64,000 nucleotides of DNA from UBA7359 sp963976795 (GTDB lineage Bacteria; Pseudomonadota; Gammaproteobacteria; Eutrophobiales; Eutrophobiaceae), in contig CAXBLT010000009.1 of assembly GCA_963976795.1 (NCBI GenBank), positions 1-64,000 of the forward strand, given 5' to 3'. The position numbers and the translations under genes are program-made. This document shows, one piece after another, positions 25,566 to 34,259 of the stretch (position 1 is its first letter; each line of letters starts with the position of its first letter). The notes under the pieces are model-generated. The model was given only the letters and a program-made list of their open reading frames with translations. It was not told the origin of the DNA and did not search any database.

Positions 25566-27650
25566 ATGTCACAAACTAGCATCAGGTTTTCCTTACGTAG
25601 CAAATTAATGCTGTTGTCTATTGCGGTATTGATTATTCCCTATATCGGGTTTGATTATCTACGGCAGATGGAGACCTATCTAAGAGAAACATTAGAAGCC
25701 TCTCTGGTTGATTCGACCTATGCTGTTGCAGGCGCTTTGAATGATAAACCCAAATTATTTGAATCAAGTTTTAATGAAACCACAAACAGTTTATATGTAC
25801 ATCAATTAAAAAACCCAGTTCAATTGGACGGTTATACGGATGATTGGCTGTCCTATATTGACTGGTCGGAAACCTATTATCCTGAATCGGTGACTGATGC
25901 GGATAATTTTAAATTGATCATTAGCAAAGATGACGATTACTTCTATGTCCTAATGCAGGTCAAAGATGATGCCCTGGTTTATTCAACGTTGAATAATGAG
26001 GGACATATTAATGGTGACCATATTACGGTTGTCTATCGTGATAAATATCAACGCATGCAGAAGGATTATCTGGCACCAAGTGGTCCAGGTCTAATCAGAC
26101 CTTTCCGGTACGAAGAAGGCTACGATGAATACGGTGTAGAAATTCGGACACAAAAGAATCTGACTAATACCTCCGCTGTTTGGCAAGCGTCAGATGAGGG
26201 CTATAACATTGAGATTAAAATTCCAGCGTACTTATTAGGAGGTAATCTTGGGTTTGTCCTGAATGATGTTGATGATGTAAATGGGCACCTATTAAGTAAT
26301 ACGATAAGCACCTTCGGCAATGATGATTATGCTGAACCCGGAAAAATTATAAGCTCATCAAAACCTATTGAAAATATTATCTATGCTCAAGGGCGCAGTG
26401 ACGGAAGGCGGATATGGGTATTAGACAAGTCTGCTCAAGTATTAGCGAGTGATGGTAGCTTGAAACGTGTCTTTCCAGACAATGCATTTAATATTGTTTA
26501 CACGCTCCTGTTACCGCCAGCCTACGATCAATTTACGGATGATTTAGCTGGTGCGTCTCGTTTACAAGGTGACGAAGTAAAGGAAGCCTTGTCGGGTAAT
26601 ACACAAACGCGTTGGCGTTCATCTCCCGATGGCAAAGCAGTGATAGTCTCTGCCGCAACACCTGTCTGGTTCGACAATAAGGTTGTTGGTGCCGTTGTTG
26701 TCGAAGAGACGACGAATAACATACAAATAATACAACGTCAGGTATTAGCCGGTCTATTTAACAAGACCCTCATGATATTTTTTGTCATTGTTTTTCTACT
26801 TTTATTATTCGCCAGTCGTTTATCGTCGCGCCTGATTAAGCTTAATCGTGAGACCACTGAAGCAATTGATGAACATGGAAAAGTGATTGGAGAAATTTCT
26901 GTGAGTAATGCCAGTGATGAAGTTGGCGAATTATCAAGAAGTTTCAGTAATATGCTTGAGCGCTTGCATCAGTATCATAGCTACCTTGAGGGTATGGCAA
27001 GTCGCTTGTCACATGAACTGCGTACACCGATGGCGATTGTTAAATCATCCCTGGACAGGTTACAGCTTGAGCAAGACGAAGAGGGCAGAAAAGTTGCACT
27101 ACAGGCTGCTGATACGGGGCTACAACGCCTGCAAACATTATTAACACGCTTGAGTGAAGCGTCACGATTAGAACAAGCACTACAAGAGTCGGATAAACAA
27201 ACAACCGATCTGAATGAATTTTTAACGCAATGTGTCTCCGGCTATCAGAGTGCATATCCAAAACAGTTATTCGAGCTGAATACACCCGGAGTGATTCTGG
27301 ATTACGTTATTAATCGAGATCTTTTTTTCCAGATGCTGGATAAACTCGTGGGTAATGCCATTGAGTTTTCCCATCCAGATAAAGCAATCACAATTAATTT
27401 ACTAGACAAGACGAACTCAATCGAAATTCAAATTATTAATATTGGCCCAGTCTTACCCGAAGACATGTTTAATGACCTGTTTAACTCAATGGTCTCCATC
27501 CGTGCCGAACGTTCTGATGCAGCCCCCCACCTTGGTCTAGGGCTTTTTGTGGCGCGTTTGATAGCAGAGTTTCATGACGGCACCATCACAGCAAACAATC
27601 TAGAGAAAGGTGAAGGTGTGTGTGTGATAGTGATGCTGAATAAAGAGTAG
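25566..27650 (+). CDS. pdsS: Dedicated sortase system sensor histidine kinase PdsS
   Basis: 694 residues. A TM helix near the N-terminus (about 13-30) and another at about 398-418 bracket a large periplasmic sensor region. That region includes a carbohydrate-binding-like beta domain (VQLDGYTDDWLSY, YFYVLMQVKDDALVYS) and a second part with VIVSAATPVWFDNKVVGAVVV. HAMP follows, then HisKA with phospho-acceptor His at about 483 (SRLSHELRTP) and HATPase_c with N box VGNAIEFS and G box GLGLFVARL. This is the layout of PdsS, partner of PdsR. It might sense envelope glycans. Confidence 0.92.
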   Translation: MSQTSIRFSLRSKLMLLSIAVLIIPYIGFDYLRQMETYLRETLEASLVDSTYAVAGALNDKPKLFESSFNETTNSLYVHQLKNPVQLDGYTDDWLSYIDWSETYYPESVTDADNFKLIISKDDDYFYVLMQVKDDALVYSTLNNEGHINGDHITVVYRDKYQRMQKDYLAPSGPGLIRPFRYEEGYDEYGVEIRTQKNLTNTSAVWQASDEGYNIEIKIPAYLLGGNLGFVLNDVDDVNGHLLSNTISTFGNDDYAEPGKIISSSKPIENIIYAQGRSDGRRIWVLDKSAQVLASDGSLKRVFPDNAFNIVYTLLLPPAYDQFTDDLAGASRLQGDEVKEALSGNTQTRWRSSPDGKAVIVSAATPVWFDNKVVGAVVVEETTNNIQIIQRQVLAGLFNKTLMIFFVIVFLLLLFASRLSSRLIKLNRETTEAIDEHGKVIGEISVSNASDEVGELSRSFSNMLERLHQYHSYLEGMASRLSHELRTPMAIVKSSLDRLQLEQDEEGRKVALQAADTGLQRLQTLLTRLSEASRLEQALQESDKQTTDLNEFLTQCVSGYQSAYPKQLFELNTPGVILDYVINRDLFFQMLDKLVGNAIEFSHPDKAITINLLDKTNSIEIQIINIGPVLPEDMFNDLFNSMVSIRAERSDAAPHLGLGLFVARLIAEFHDGTITANNLEKGEGVCVIVMLNKE

Positions 27651-27761
27651 TCGTATTTAGTATTACTCATTACTAGGGTTTACTGATACCGTTCAAATAT
27701 AAAAATCTCGACTTAGGTAGACAGTTTATACTGTTATTTACCTATTTAGGAGTCGGGAACC

Positions 27762-27851
27762 ATGAATCGAAGAGCAGAGCATGATATTCGTCAACGCACC
27801 CGTAAAAAATATTCCGCAGAAGAATCGTTGTTTGGTTACACTTTCCCGTGA
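27762..27851 (+). mobile_element. Remnant of an IS3-family transposase (OrfA start)
   Basis: A 29-codon frame begins MNRRAEHDIRQRTRKKYSAEE, which matches the start of IS3-type OrfA proteins in composition (basic head followed by 'KYSAEEK'). It then breaks into unrelated codons and a TGA. An AGGAGTCGGG sequence precedes the ATG as an RBS. About 100 bp of upstream sequence may still belong to the element. No orfB, second inverted repeat or target duplication was found, so this is a deleted relic in the 446-bp gap. Confidence 0.65.
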
Positions 27852-28096
27852 AAGATGCCTGTGCGTCAAACTGAGGCAGGATTAAAGCGTCCCTTAATCC
27901 CTCGTTAACTGTACATGCACATGAGCATTTTTAATTGATAAATTAAAAATAGGTGTACTGTTTTCAGCCGAAAAGGTGCGGATACTTAAATTGGAAAAAT
28001 ATGCATTAGCATCATCATTGGCAATCACATAGAGAACAAACTAGAATTCACGGTCATCAACATTGCCTCAATACACACACACATTAGGATACAAAC

Positions 28097-28459
28097 ATGG
28101 CCAAAGGCATTATTAAACGTTACGACTTCCGCAAAGGTTTCGGCTTTATTGTCGACGACAAAAACAACGAAGATTTCTTCTTCCACAAAAGTGAATGGCA
28201 AGGCGATGGCCCTATCCGTCAAGGTTTAGCTGTTAAGTTCGTCGACAAAGACTCGGACAAAGGCCCTCAGGCTGAATCTGTTATTCCTGTAGACGGAGTC
28301 AGCAAAAAATCATCTAGCAACAATAAACCTGTGGCTAAACCTGCGTCTTTACAAGATCGCGTAGCATCATTAGAAAGTGCTGTAGGTGCATGGAAAGTTT
28401 TGAGTTTTTTAGCGCTTGCTGGTGTTATTGCTCTGTTGGTTGAGAAGTTCTTACTATGA
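28097..28459 (+). CDS. Cold-shock-domain protein with C-terminal membrane anchor
   Basis: 120 residues. The N-terminal cold-shock domain (1-65) has RNP1 as KGFGFI and RNP2 as DFFFHKS, beginning MAKGIIKRYDF. A Ser/Lys/Asn-rich linker follows (about 70-90), then a short helix (DRVASLESAVGAWK) and one TM helix at the end (VLSFLALAGVIALLVEKFLL). CSD-plus-TM proteins are known (DUF1294-like variants have more helices), but this single-anchor form is less usual. It would hold an RNA-binding domain at the inner membrane. It stands alone. Confidence 0.85.
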   Translation: MAKGIIKRYDFRKGFGFIVDDKNNEDFFFHKSEWQGDGPIRQGLAVKFVDKDSDKGPQAESVIPVDGVSKKSSSNNKPVAKPASLQDRVASLESAVGAWKVLSFLALAGVIALLVEKFLL

Positions 28460-28681
28460 GTATTAATTCACTATTTCAATTACTCTGCGGGCTGAACGCG
28501 CTTACGCGCGTCTTTGCTTGCGGCGCGTTAAAGTCTGCTCTCAAGAAACAGGCTGTTTATGGCTGATATTGCTAGTTTCAATGAATATAATCTAATGCTT
28601 GGTGACGCTATCAATCTGAAGTCCAAGACGCAAATACGGAGCAACCGCATTAGCTACGGTAAGTAGTAAGCATTAGAGTTC

Positions 28682-31588
28682 TTAATTTACTTCTTCATAC
28701 TCACTGATGGGGACACAACTACAAAATAAATGTTTGTCGCCATGCAGGTTATCGATCCGCCCCACAGGTGGCCAGTATTTATCCTCATGTAGTACAGGCA
28801 TGGGGAAAAAGGCCTGCTCCTTTGTATAGGGATGCCCCCAATCTTCTTTAATTAATTCCTGATGCGTATGCGGTGCATTTCGTAATACATTGTCTTTAGC
28901 ATCGGCTGTATTTTTTTCTACTGCGTCGATCTCTTTTCGGATCAAAATCATCGCCTCGCAAAATCGATCTATTTCGCGTTTGTTTTCACTCTCTGTCGGT
29001 TCAATCATTAATGTGTCGGCCACTGGAAAAGACATTGTCGGCGCATGAAACCCATAGTCAATTAAACGTTTTGCCACATCATCTACTGTTATACCTGTCG
29101 TTGCCTTGATGGGGCGTAAGTCAATAATGCATTCGTGGGCAACCATGTCATTCTTTCCGGTATACAAGATCGGGAAATGAGGTGCCAGGCGTTTGGCAAT
29201 ATAGTTAGCATTCAAAATCGCTATCAAGGTTGCACGTCTTAAGCCGTTGTCACGCATCATAGCGATATAGGCCCATGAAATCGTTAGGATACTAGCTGAA
29301 CCCCAGGGGGCTGCGGAGATGGTGCCAATAGTACCTTCCGGCCCGGCATCTGGATTGACACCACCAACAACGGGATGGTCAGGTAAATAAGGTGCTAGAT
29401 GTCCTTTTACACCTATCGGTCCCACGCCCGGACCACCACCACCATGCGGAATACTAAATGTTTTATGTAAATTCAGGTGGGTGACATCAGCGCCAATTTT
29501 TCCCGGACGACTGATACCCACTAATGCATTAAAGTTTGCACCATCAAGATAAACCTGTCCGCCGTGTTGGTGGATGATTTCACAGATATCGCGAAACGCT
29601 TCTTCAAAAACACCATGCGTTGATGGGTAGGTGATCATCAATGCTGCCAGATTTTCTGAGTGTTGCTCTGCTTTGTTCTTTAAATCATCAACATCGACAT
29701 TCCCGTTCTCATCACAAGCAATCACGATAATTTGCATTCCTGCCATTCTGGCACTAGCCGGATTAGTGCCGTGAGCGGATGCCGGGATTAAACAAACATT
29801 ACGTTGCGTATCACCATTTACTTCGTGATATTTACGAATGACCAATAGTCCCGCGTATTCGCCTTGCGAACCGGCATTAGGTTGCAGGGAAAAGGCATCA
29901 AATCCGGTTAAATCACAGAGCATGTTTTCCAGTTCTTCAAATAATTGCAAATAGCCCTGTGCTTGATCAAGCGGTACAAAAGGATGCATGGCACTGAATT
30001 CACGATAGGACAGGGCTTGCATTTCAACAGAGGCATTCAGTTTCATAGTGCATGAGCCTAATGGAATCATCGCTCGATCCAGCGCGATATCTTTTCTAGC
30101 TAATCGCCGCATGTAACGCATCATTTCAGTTTCCGAATGGTAGTCATTGAATACCGGGTGCGTCAGAAAATCACTACTGCGTTGCAATGCTTGCGGGATA
30201 CATTCGACAATCGCATTATCCAGTTCATCAAGGTCTAGCTTGTCATCAGCATTAGAATCAAAAACACGTAATAGACTTTTTAATTCTTGTCGTGAAGTTG
30301 TTTCGTCAAATGTTATACCGAGTGTGTTTTTATCAAACACACGTAAATTAATTTGAGACTCACGTGCCGTTGCTGCAAAACGCCTTGCTCTACCGGGAGT
30401 TTTAATCATGATAGTATCAAAATAGGACTCCGTTAGTGTTTCATAACCCAGTTGCGTTAATGCAGCAGACAGGATTTGCATCATCCTATGTATGCGTCCA
30501 GCAATTAAACGCAGGCCTTTTGCGCCATGATAGATAGCATAAAAACTGGCGATGATGGCGAGCAATACCTGCGAGGTGCAAATGTTACTGGTGGCCTTAT
30601 CACGACGTATATGTTGTTCGCGTGTTTGTAAAGCCATACGTAGTGCATGCTTTCCATGATTATCTTGTGATACGCCAATGATACGACCGGGTACAGAACG
30701 TGCGAATGCAGTTCGTGTTGCGAAGTAAGCGGCATGAGGGCCACCATAGCCCATCGGCACACCGAAGCGTTGCGAGTTGCCTATTACAATATCAGCGTCC
30801 ATCTCGCCCGGCGAGGTTAATAACACCAGGCTTAGAATATCCGTGGCAACAGTGATCAATGCTGATTGTTCATGCGTATATTTCACTAGCGGACGAATAT
30901 CTTTAACACTCCCGCTGGAACCCGGGTACTGTATCAACACACCAAAAACATCTTTATCTTGTAAATCCTGCCAGGGGTCACCCAGTATAATTTCAAAACC
31001 TAATGAATGCGCTCGCGTTTGTACAACGGCTATGGTCTGGGGGTGACAATCATGGTCAACAAAAAATGTATTCGATTTTGATTTGGCGACGCGTTTAGAC
31101 ATTGTCATTGCTTCGGCGGCGGCAGTAGCCTCATCCAATAACGACGCATTAGCGATCTCCATGCCAGTAAGATCGATGATCATTTGTTGAAAATTAAGCA
31201 AGGCTTCCAAGCGACCTTGACTGATCTCTGCTTGATAGGGGGAATAGGCGGTATACCAACTCGGGTTTTCCAATACATTACGTTTAATCACGGGCGGCAT
31301 AATGGTGCCGTGATAGCCCATACCGATCATAGAGGTATAAACATGGTTTCGTTCACGCAATTTACGCAGGTAGGTTATTACAGCGCGTTCGCTTTTTGCT
31401 TCCGGCAATGCCAGCGGTTCCGTAGAAATAATATTTTCCGGAACAACGCGCTCTATAATTTGTTCGATAGAATCAAGGTCAAGATATTCAAGTATATCTT
31501 CGATTTGATTACGTGTGGAACCAATATGGCGGCGAATAAAATCACCACGCATCTCTAGCTCTTCTAAAGGTTGTTGTTTTTTTGCCAT
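28682..31588 (-). CDS. gcvP: Glycine dehydrogenase (decarboxylating), P-protein of the glycine cleavage system
   Basis: 968 residues from the ATG at 31588 (GGAG sits 9 nt upstream; the ATG at 31597 touches the GGAG). The protein is of full family length. The PLP lysine is in NLHKTFSIPHGGGGPG (about residue 708). Family blocks IGMGYHGTIMPPVI, QAEISQGRLEALLNFQ and GSCTMKLNAS are present. It decarboxylates glycine and passes the aminomethyl group to GcvH. Third gene of gcvT-gcvH-gcvP, about 135 bp after gcvH. Confidence 0.98.
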   Translation of the reverse strand: MAKKQQPLEELEMRGDFIRRHIGSTRNQIEDILEYLDLDSIEQIIERVVPENIISTEPLALPEAKSERAVITYLRKLRERNHVYTSMIGMGYHGTIMPPVIKRNVLENPSWYTAYSPYQAEISQGRLEALLNFQQMIIDLTGMEIANASLLDEATAAAEAMTMSKRVAKSKSNTFFVDHDCHPQTIAVVQTRAHSLGFEIILGDPWQDLQDKDVFGVLIQYPGSSGSVKDIRPLVKYTHEQSALITVATDILSLVLLTSPGEMDADIVIGNSQRFGVPMGYGGPHAAYFATRTAFARSVPGRIIGVSQDNHGKHALRMALQTREQHIRRDKATSNICTSQVLLAIIASFYAIYHGAKGLRLIAGRIHRMMQILSAALTQLGYETLTESYFDTIMIKTPGRARRFAATARESQINLRVFDKNTLGITFDETTSRQELKSLLRVFDSNADDKLDLDELDNAIVECIPQALQRSSDFLTHPVFNDYHSETEMMRYMRRLARKDIALDRAMIPLGSCTMKLNASVEMQALSYREFSAMHPFVPLDQAQGYLQLFEELENMLCDLTGFDAFSLQPNAGSQGEYAGLLVIRKYHEVNGDTQRNVCLIPASAHGTNPASARMAGMQIIVIACDENGNVDVDDLKNKAEQHSENLAALMITYPSTHGVFEEAFRDICEIIHQHGGQVYLDGANFNALVGISRPGKIGADVTHLNLHKTFSIPHGGGGPGVGPIGVKGHLAPYLPDHPVVGGVNPDAGPEGTIGTISAAPWGSASILTISWAYIAMMRDNGLRRATLIAILNANYIAKRLAPHFPILYTGKNDMVAHECIIDLRPIKATTGITVDDVAKRLIDYGFHAPTMSFPVADTLMIEPTESENKREIDRFCEAMILIRKEIDAVEKNTADAKDNVLRNAPHTHQELIKEDWGHPYTKEQAFFPMPVLHEDKYWPPVGRIDNLHGDKHLFCSCVPISEYEEVN

Positions 31589-31722
31589 GCCTGACATCTC
31601 CAGCGCAAGGGTTAAAAGAATGTGATTTAATAGTTTCTGTTTTGTTTAAAACACCTTAATTAATTTCAGGGTTTATTAACTATATTTAGTTTAAGTTCTG
31701 TTTTTATATTCAGTGTGATTAT

Positions 31723-32094
31723 TCATTCAATGAATGATAGATATGCTGCCTCATCCATAAGCTGGTCAATCTCTGCCGGATTATCCAGTTTTAATTTCAG
31801 GAACCAGCCTTCTCCTGTTGGATCAGTGTTTACCTTTTCCGGTTCATCGCTTAACAGTGAATTGATCTCTAAAATCGTACCGCTAACCGGTGCTTTTACA
31901 TCGCTTGCCGCTTTAACTGATTCGACCACAGCGGCATCTTCATCTTTTGTCACTTGTTGGCCTATTTCAGGTAGCTCTACATAAACCACATCACCTAATT
32001 GTTTCTGGGCAAAATCTGTAATGCCAATGGTAACTGTTGTTTCGTTATCGATACGTAACCACTCATGGTCTTCACTGTATTTTAATTCAGACAT
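31723..32094 (-). CDS. gcvH: Glycine cleavage system H protein
   Basis: A 123-residue lipoyl carrier. The lipoylated lysine is Lys61 in VVESVKAASD. The N-terminus KYSEDHEWL and the ITDFAQKQLGDVVYVELPE block are standard. It carries the aminomethyl intermediate between GcvP and GcvT. It lies 3 bp downstream of gcvT, so they are cotranscribed. Confidence 0.98.
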   Translation of the reverse strand: MSELKYSEDHEWLRIDNETTVTIGITDFAQKQLGDVVYVELPEIGQQVTKDEDAAVVESVKAASDVKAPVSGTILEINSLLSDEPEKVNTDPTGEGWFLKLKLDNPAEIDQLMDEAAYLSFIE

Positions 32095-32097
32095 TTC

Positions 32098-33216
32098 TTA
32101 TGTTCTCCTTTTGTAATACCGGTGTTCGAGGAAAGGTAGTGCGACAACTTTAACGTGTTGAATTCGATCGCGTACTTTAACGATAAGCTGTGTATCGACA
32201 GACGTGTATTTTTTATTGATATAGCCTATTGCTATGGGTTTTCCGATACTAGGGCTGAAGCCACCGCTGGTAACGGTACCCACGATCTCCTCTTGTTCAT
32301 TAAGTATAGATACCCCTTCTCTAATAGGCGCTTTCCCATCAGATAAAAGCCCGACACGTGATCGTTCTATACCTTGTTGGGCTTGTCGTCGAATTGTTTC
32401 AATGCCGGGATAAGCTTGTGACTCATCTTTTAAACGCGATTTTGAAATAACCCAGTTTAAATTGGCTTCTACAGGAGACGTATTTTCATCGAGGTCATGG
32501 CCGTATAAGCAATAGCCAGCCTCTAGTCGTAAAGAGTCGCGCGCGCCCAAACCAATGAATGCGACTTCTTTTTCTGCCAGGAAATTTCGCGCGAGGATTT
32601 CTGCCTGTTTAGCAGGGATCGAGATCTCAAAGCCATCCTCACCAGTATAGCCGCATCGATTGATAAAGCAGGGAACGTTATTCAATGTGAATTTTGCGCC
32701 GGTCATAAACATTAGGTCTGTTGCTTCTGGACAGAAACGTTGCATGACAGCACTGGCCTCAGGTCCTTGTAGTGCTAATAAGGCAAAGTCTTTCAATTCT
32801 TCAAGGATGCAGCTATCAGGTAATTGATCTCGCATATACTTGATGTCGTTATCTCTACAGGCAGCATTGATGACGACAAAAAAATGGTCCCCTGCATTGG
32901 TGATCATCAGGTCATCAATAATGCCGCCTTGTTCGTTAGTGAATACGCTATAACGTTGAGTTTGTTGTGGTAGATCTTGAATACAACTGGGAACCAGAGA
33001 TTCCAGAAACTGGGCAGCGCTTTCACCAGACAGCTTAAGCTGCCCCATGTGTGATATATCAAATAGCCCGGCATGTTCGCGTGTAAATAAATGTTCTTGC
33101 TTAACGCCTTTTGAATATTGCACTGGCATCTCATAGCCTGCAAAAGGCACCATTTGTGCGTTCTGTTCTATATGCAATGAGTACAACGGTGTTCTTTTTA
33201 GCTCTGTATTGTTCAT
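32098..33216 (-). CDS. gcvT: Glycine cleavage system aminomethyltransferase (T protein)
   Basis: 372 residues. Typical start (TPLYSLHIEQNAQMVPFAGYEMPVQY region), with FDISHMGQL, the folate-site block GYTGEDGFEI and ARDSLRLEAG. It transfers the methylene group to tetrahydrofolate and releases ammonia. First gene of the operon. The 159-bp leader up to the next gene shows no glycine-riboswitch GGAGAG pattern on this strand, so regulation is probably by a protein factor. Confidence 0.98.
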   Translation of the reverse strand: MNNTELKRTPLYSLHIEQNAQMVPFAGYEMPVQYSKGVKQEHLFTREHAGLFDISHMGQLKLSGESAAQFLESLVPSCIQDLPQQTQRYSVFTNEQGGIIDDLMITNAGDHFFVVINAACRDNDIKYMRDQLPDSCILEELKDFALLALQGPEASAVMQRFCPEATDLMFMTGAKFTLNNVPCFINRCGYTGEDGFEISIPAKQAEILARNFLAEKEVAFIGLGARDSLRLEAGYCLYGHDLDENTSPVEANLNWVISKSRLKDESQAYPGIETIRRQAQQGIERSRVGLLSDGKAPIREGVSILNEQEEIVGTVTSGGFSPSIGKPIAIGYINKKYTSVDTQLIVKVRDRIQHVKVVALPFLEHRYYKRRT

Positions 33217-33375
33217 ACCTTGTATCTTGTTTAGTAACGGTAACTAAGCTGAGTTAGCTACAGGACTTACGGTTTTTCAAACATGATTGTTGCGACGCAA
33301 TACTGGCTAAGATTGATCATTTTTGCAACTTAAGAGTAAAAATATTTTTAAAAAGTGAATTGTCAGTTTGAGTTG

Positions 33376-34047
33376 TTACTTTTGCGCTGTTCTCGCAATT
33401 AAACCGGATTGAGTCAGAGAGACGACGTATGTCGTTTTATCTGTCATTGGTAAATAGGCCGCGCTACCATAATGTGCATCGATCCAAGGCAGCCATTTCT
33501 TGTAATTATTTATTAGTTTCCAATAGTCGATATTATCTTTTTGCTCAAACGAATAAATCGACCGGGGTTTTTCTCGCTCGTCATTGATATCAGAATATCG
33601 TCCACTGATTCGTTCTAGTTTATACAGGGAATTAAGTCCTAGTAATTGTGCCCAGCCATGCCATTTAATAACACGGGCATCCATTTGCCATTCATCACCG
33701 CGGATTAAAAACTCATTAACTTTATTTTGATTCATATAGGAGACTTCTGCTCGAAAATGCTGTCTATCAAGTTGACTGAACGTTAGCTTGGCAATATCTT
33801 GCTCATACGTCAGGCGGTCATAGCTGTACAGGTTTGTAGCAATCGATAGAAATAGCATTCCGGTCAGGAACAGAGATACACCGGATAGACTTTGAATGCC
33901 TGCACTGATTAATTTCCCACGAAAAAACCGTTTGATTCCCATCACGACAAGCAAAACGCTTAACGTTAAAAGTACGCTCAGGCAGCTTAGAATCCGATAG
34001 TCCAGATTCGTAGCATTTTCAATCGTTATAAGCTCATTTAAAATCAT
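33376..34047 (-). CDS. Membrane-anchored hypothetical protein with two N-terminal TM helices
   Basis: 223 residues from the ATG at 34047 (a TTG precedes). Two hydrophobic helices (about 18-40 and 48-70) are followed by a soluble beta-rich domain. That domain includes FLIRGDEWQMDARVIKWHGWAQLLGLNSLYKLERISGRY, given here as two adjoining blocks: FLIRGDEWQMDARV and GWAQLLGLNSLYKLERISG. Homologues in gammaproteobacteria are often labelled 'cation/multidrug efflux pump' without basis. No catalytic motif seen. It sits alone between gcvT and the CNB-rhodanese gene. Confidence 0.7.
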   Translation of the reverse strand: MILNELITIENATNLDYRILSCLSVLLTLSVLLVVMGIKRFFRGKLISAGIQSLSGVSLFLTGMLFLSIATNLYSYDRLTYEQDIAKLTFSQLDRQHFRAEVSYMNQNKVNEFLIRGDEWQMDARVIKWHGWAQLLGLNSLYKLERISGRYSDINDEREKPRSIYSFEQKDNIDYWKLINNYKKWLPWIDAHYGSAAYLPMTDKTTYVVSLTQSGLIARTAQK

Positions 34048-34259
34048 CAATAAATATCAGCAACGTTAATTAATTGGCCTAAAATGCCCTGTTATTAATA
34101 GGCAACACAGCTTACAATTCATGTGCAAGATGTGAAACTCAATATGTTGCAGAAAAGCTATAATTTTTACATTATTTCGGTGTGCCCGACAGTCTGGGAT
34201 GGAACCAAATTATACTAATTAATAGATCAAGTTATTTCATTATTATTTAAGATAAAACA

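Noticed and set aside
28478..28545. attC-like or regulatory GC-rich inverted repeat (CGCGCTTACGCGCG, GCGCGTTAAAGTC)
   Set aside because: No matching inverse core or cassette boundary nearby; the repeat is short and not a terminator.
33217..33375. Glycine riboswitch in the gcvT leader
   Set aside because: The minus-strand leader has no GGAGAG-type aptamer motif or tandem hairpins; only a TTGCGTCGCAA-like short inverted repeat.
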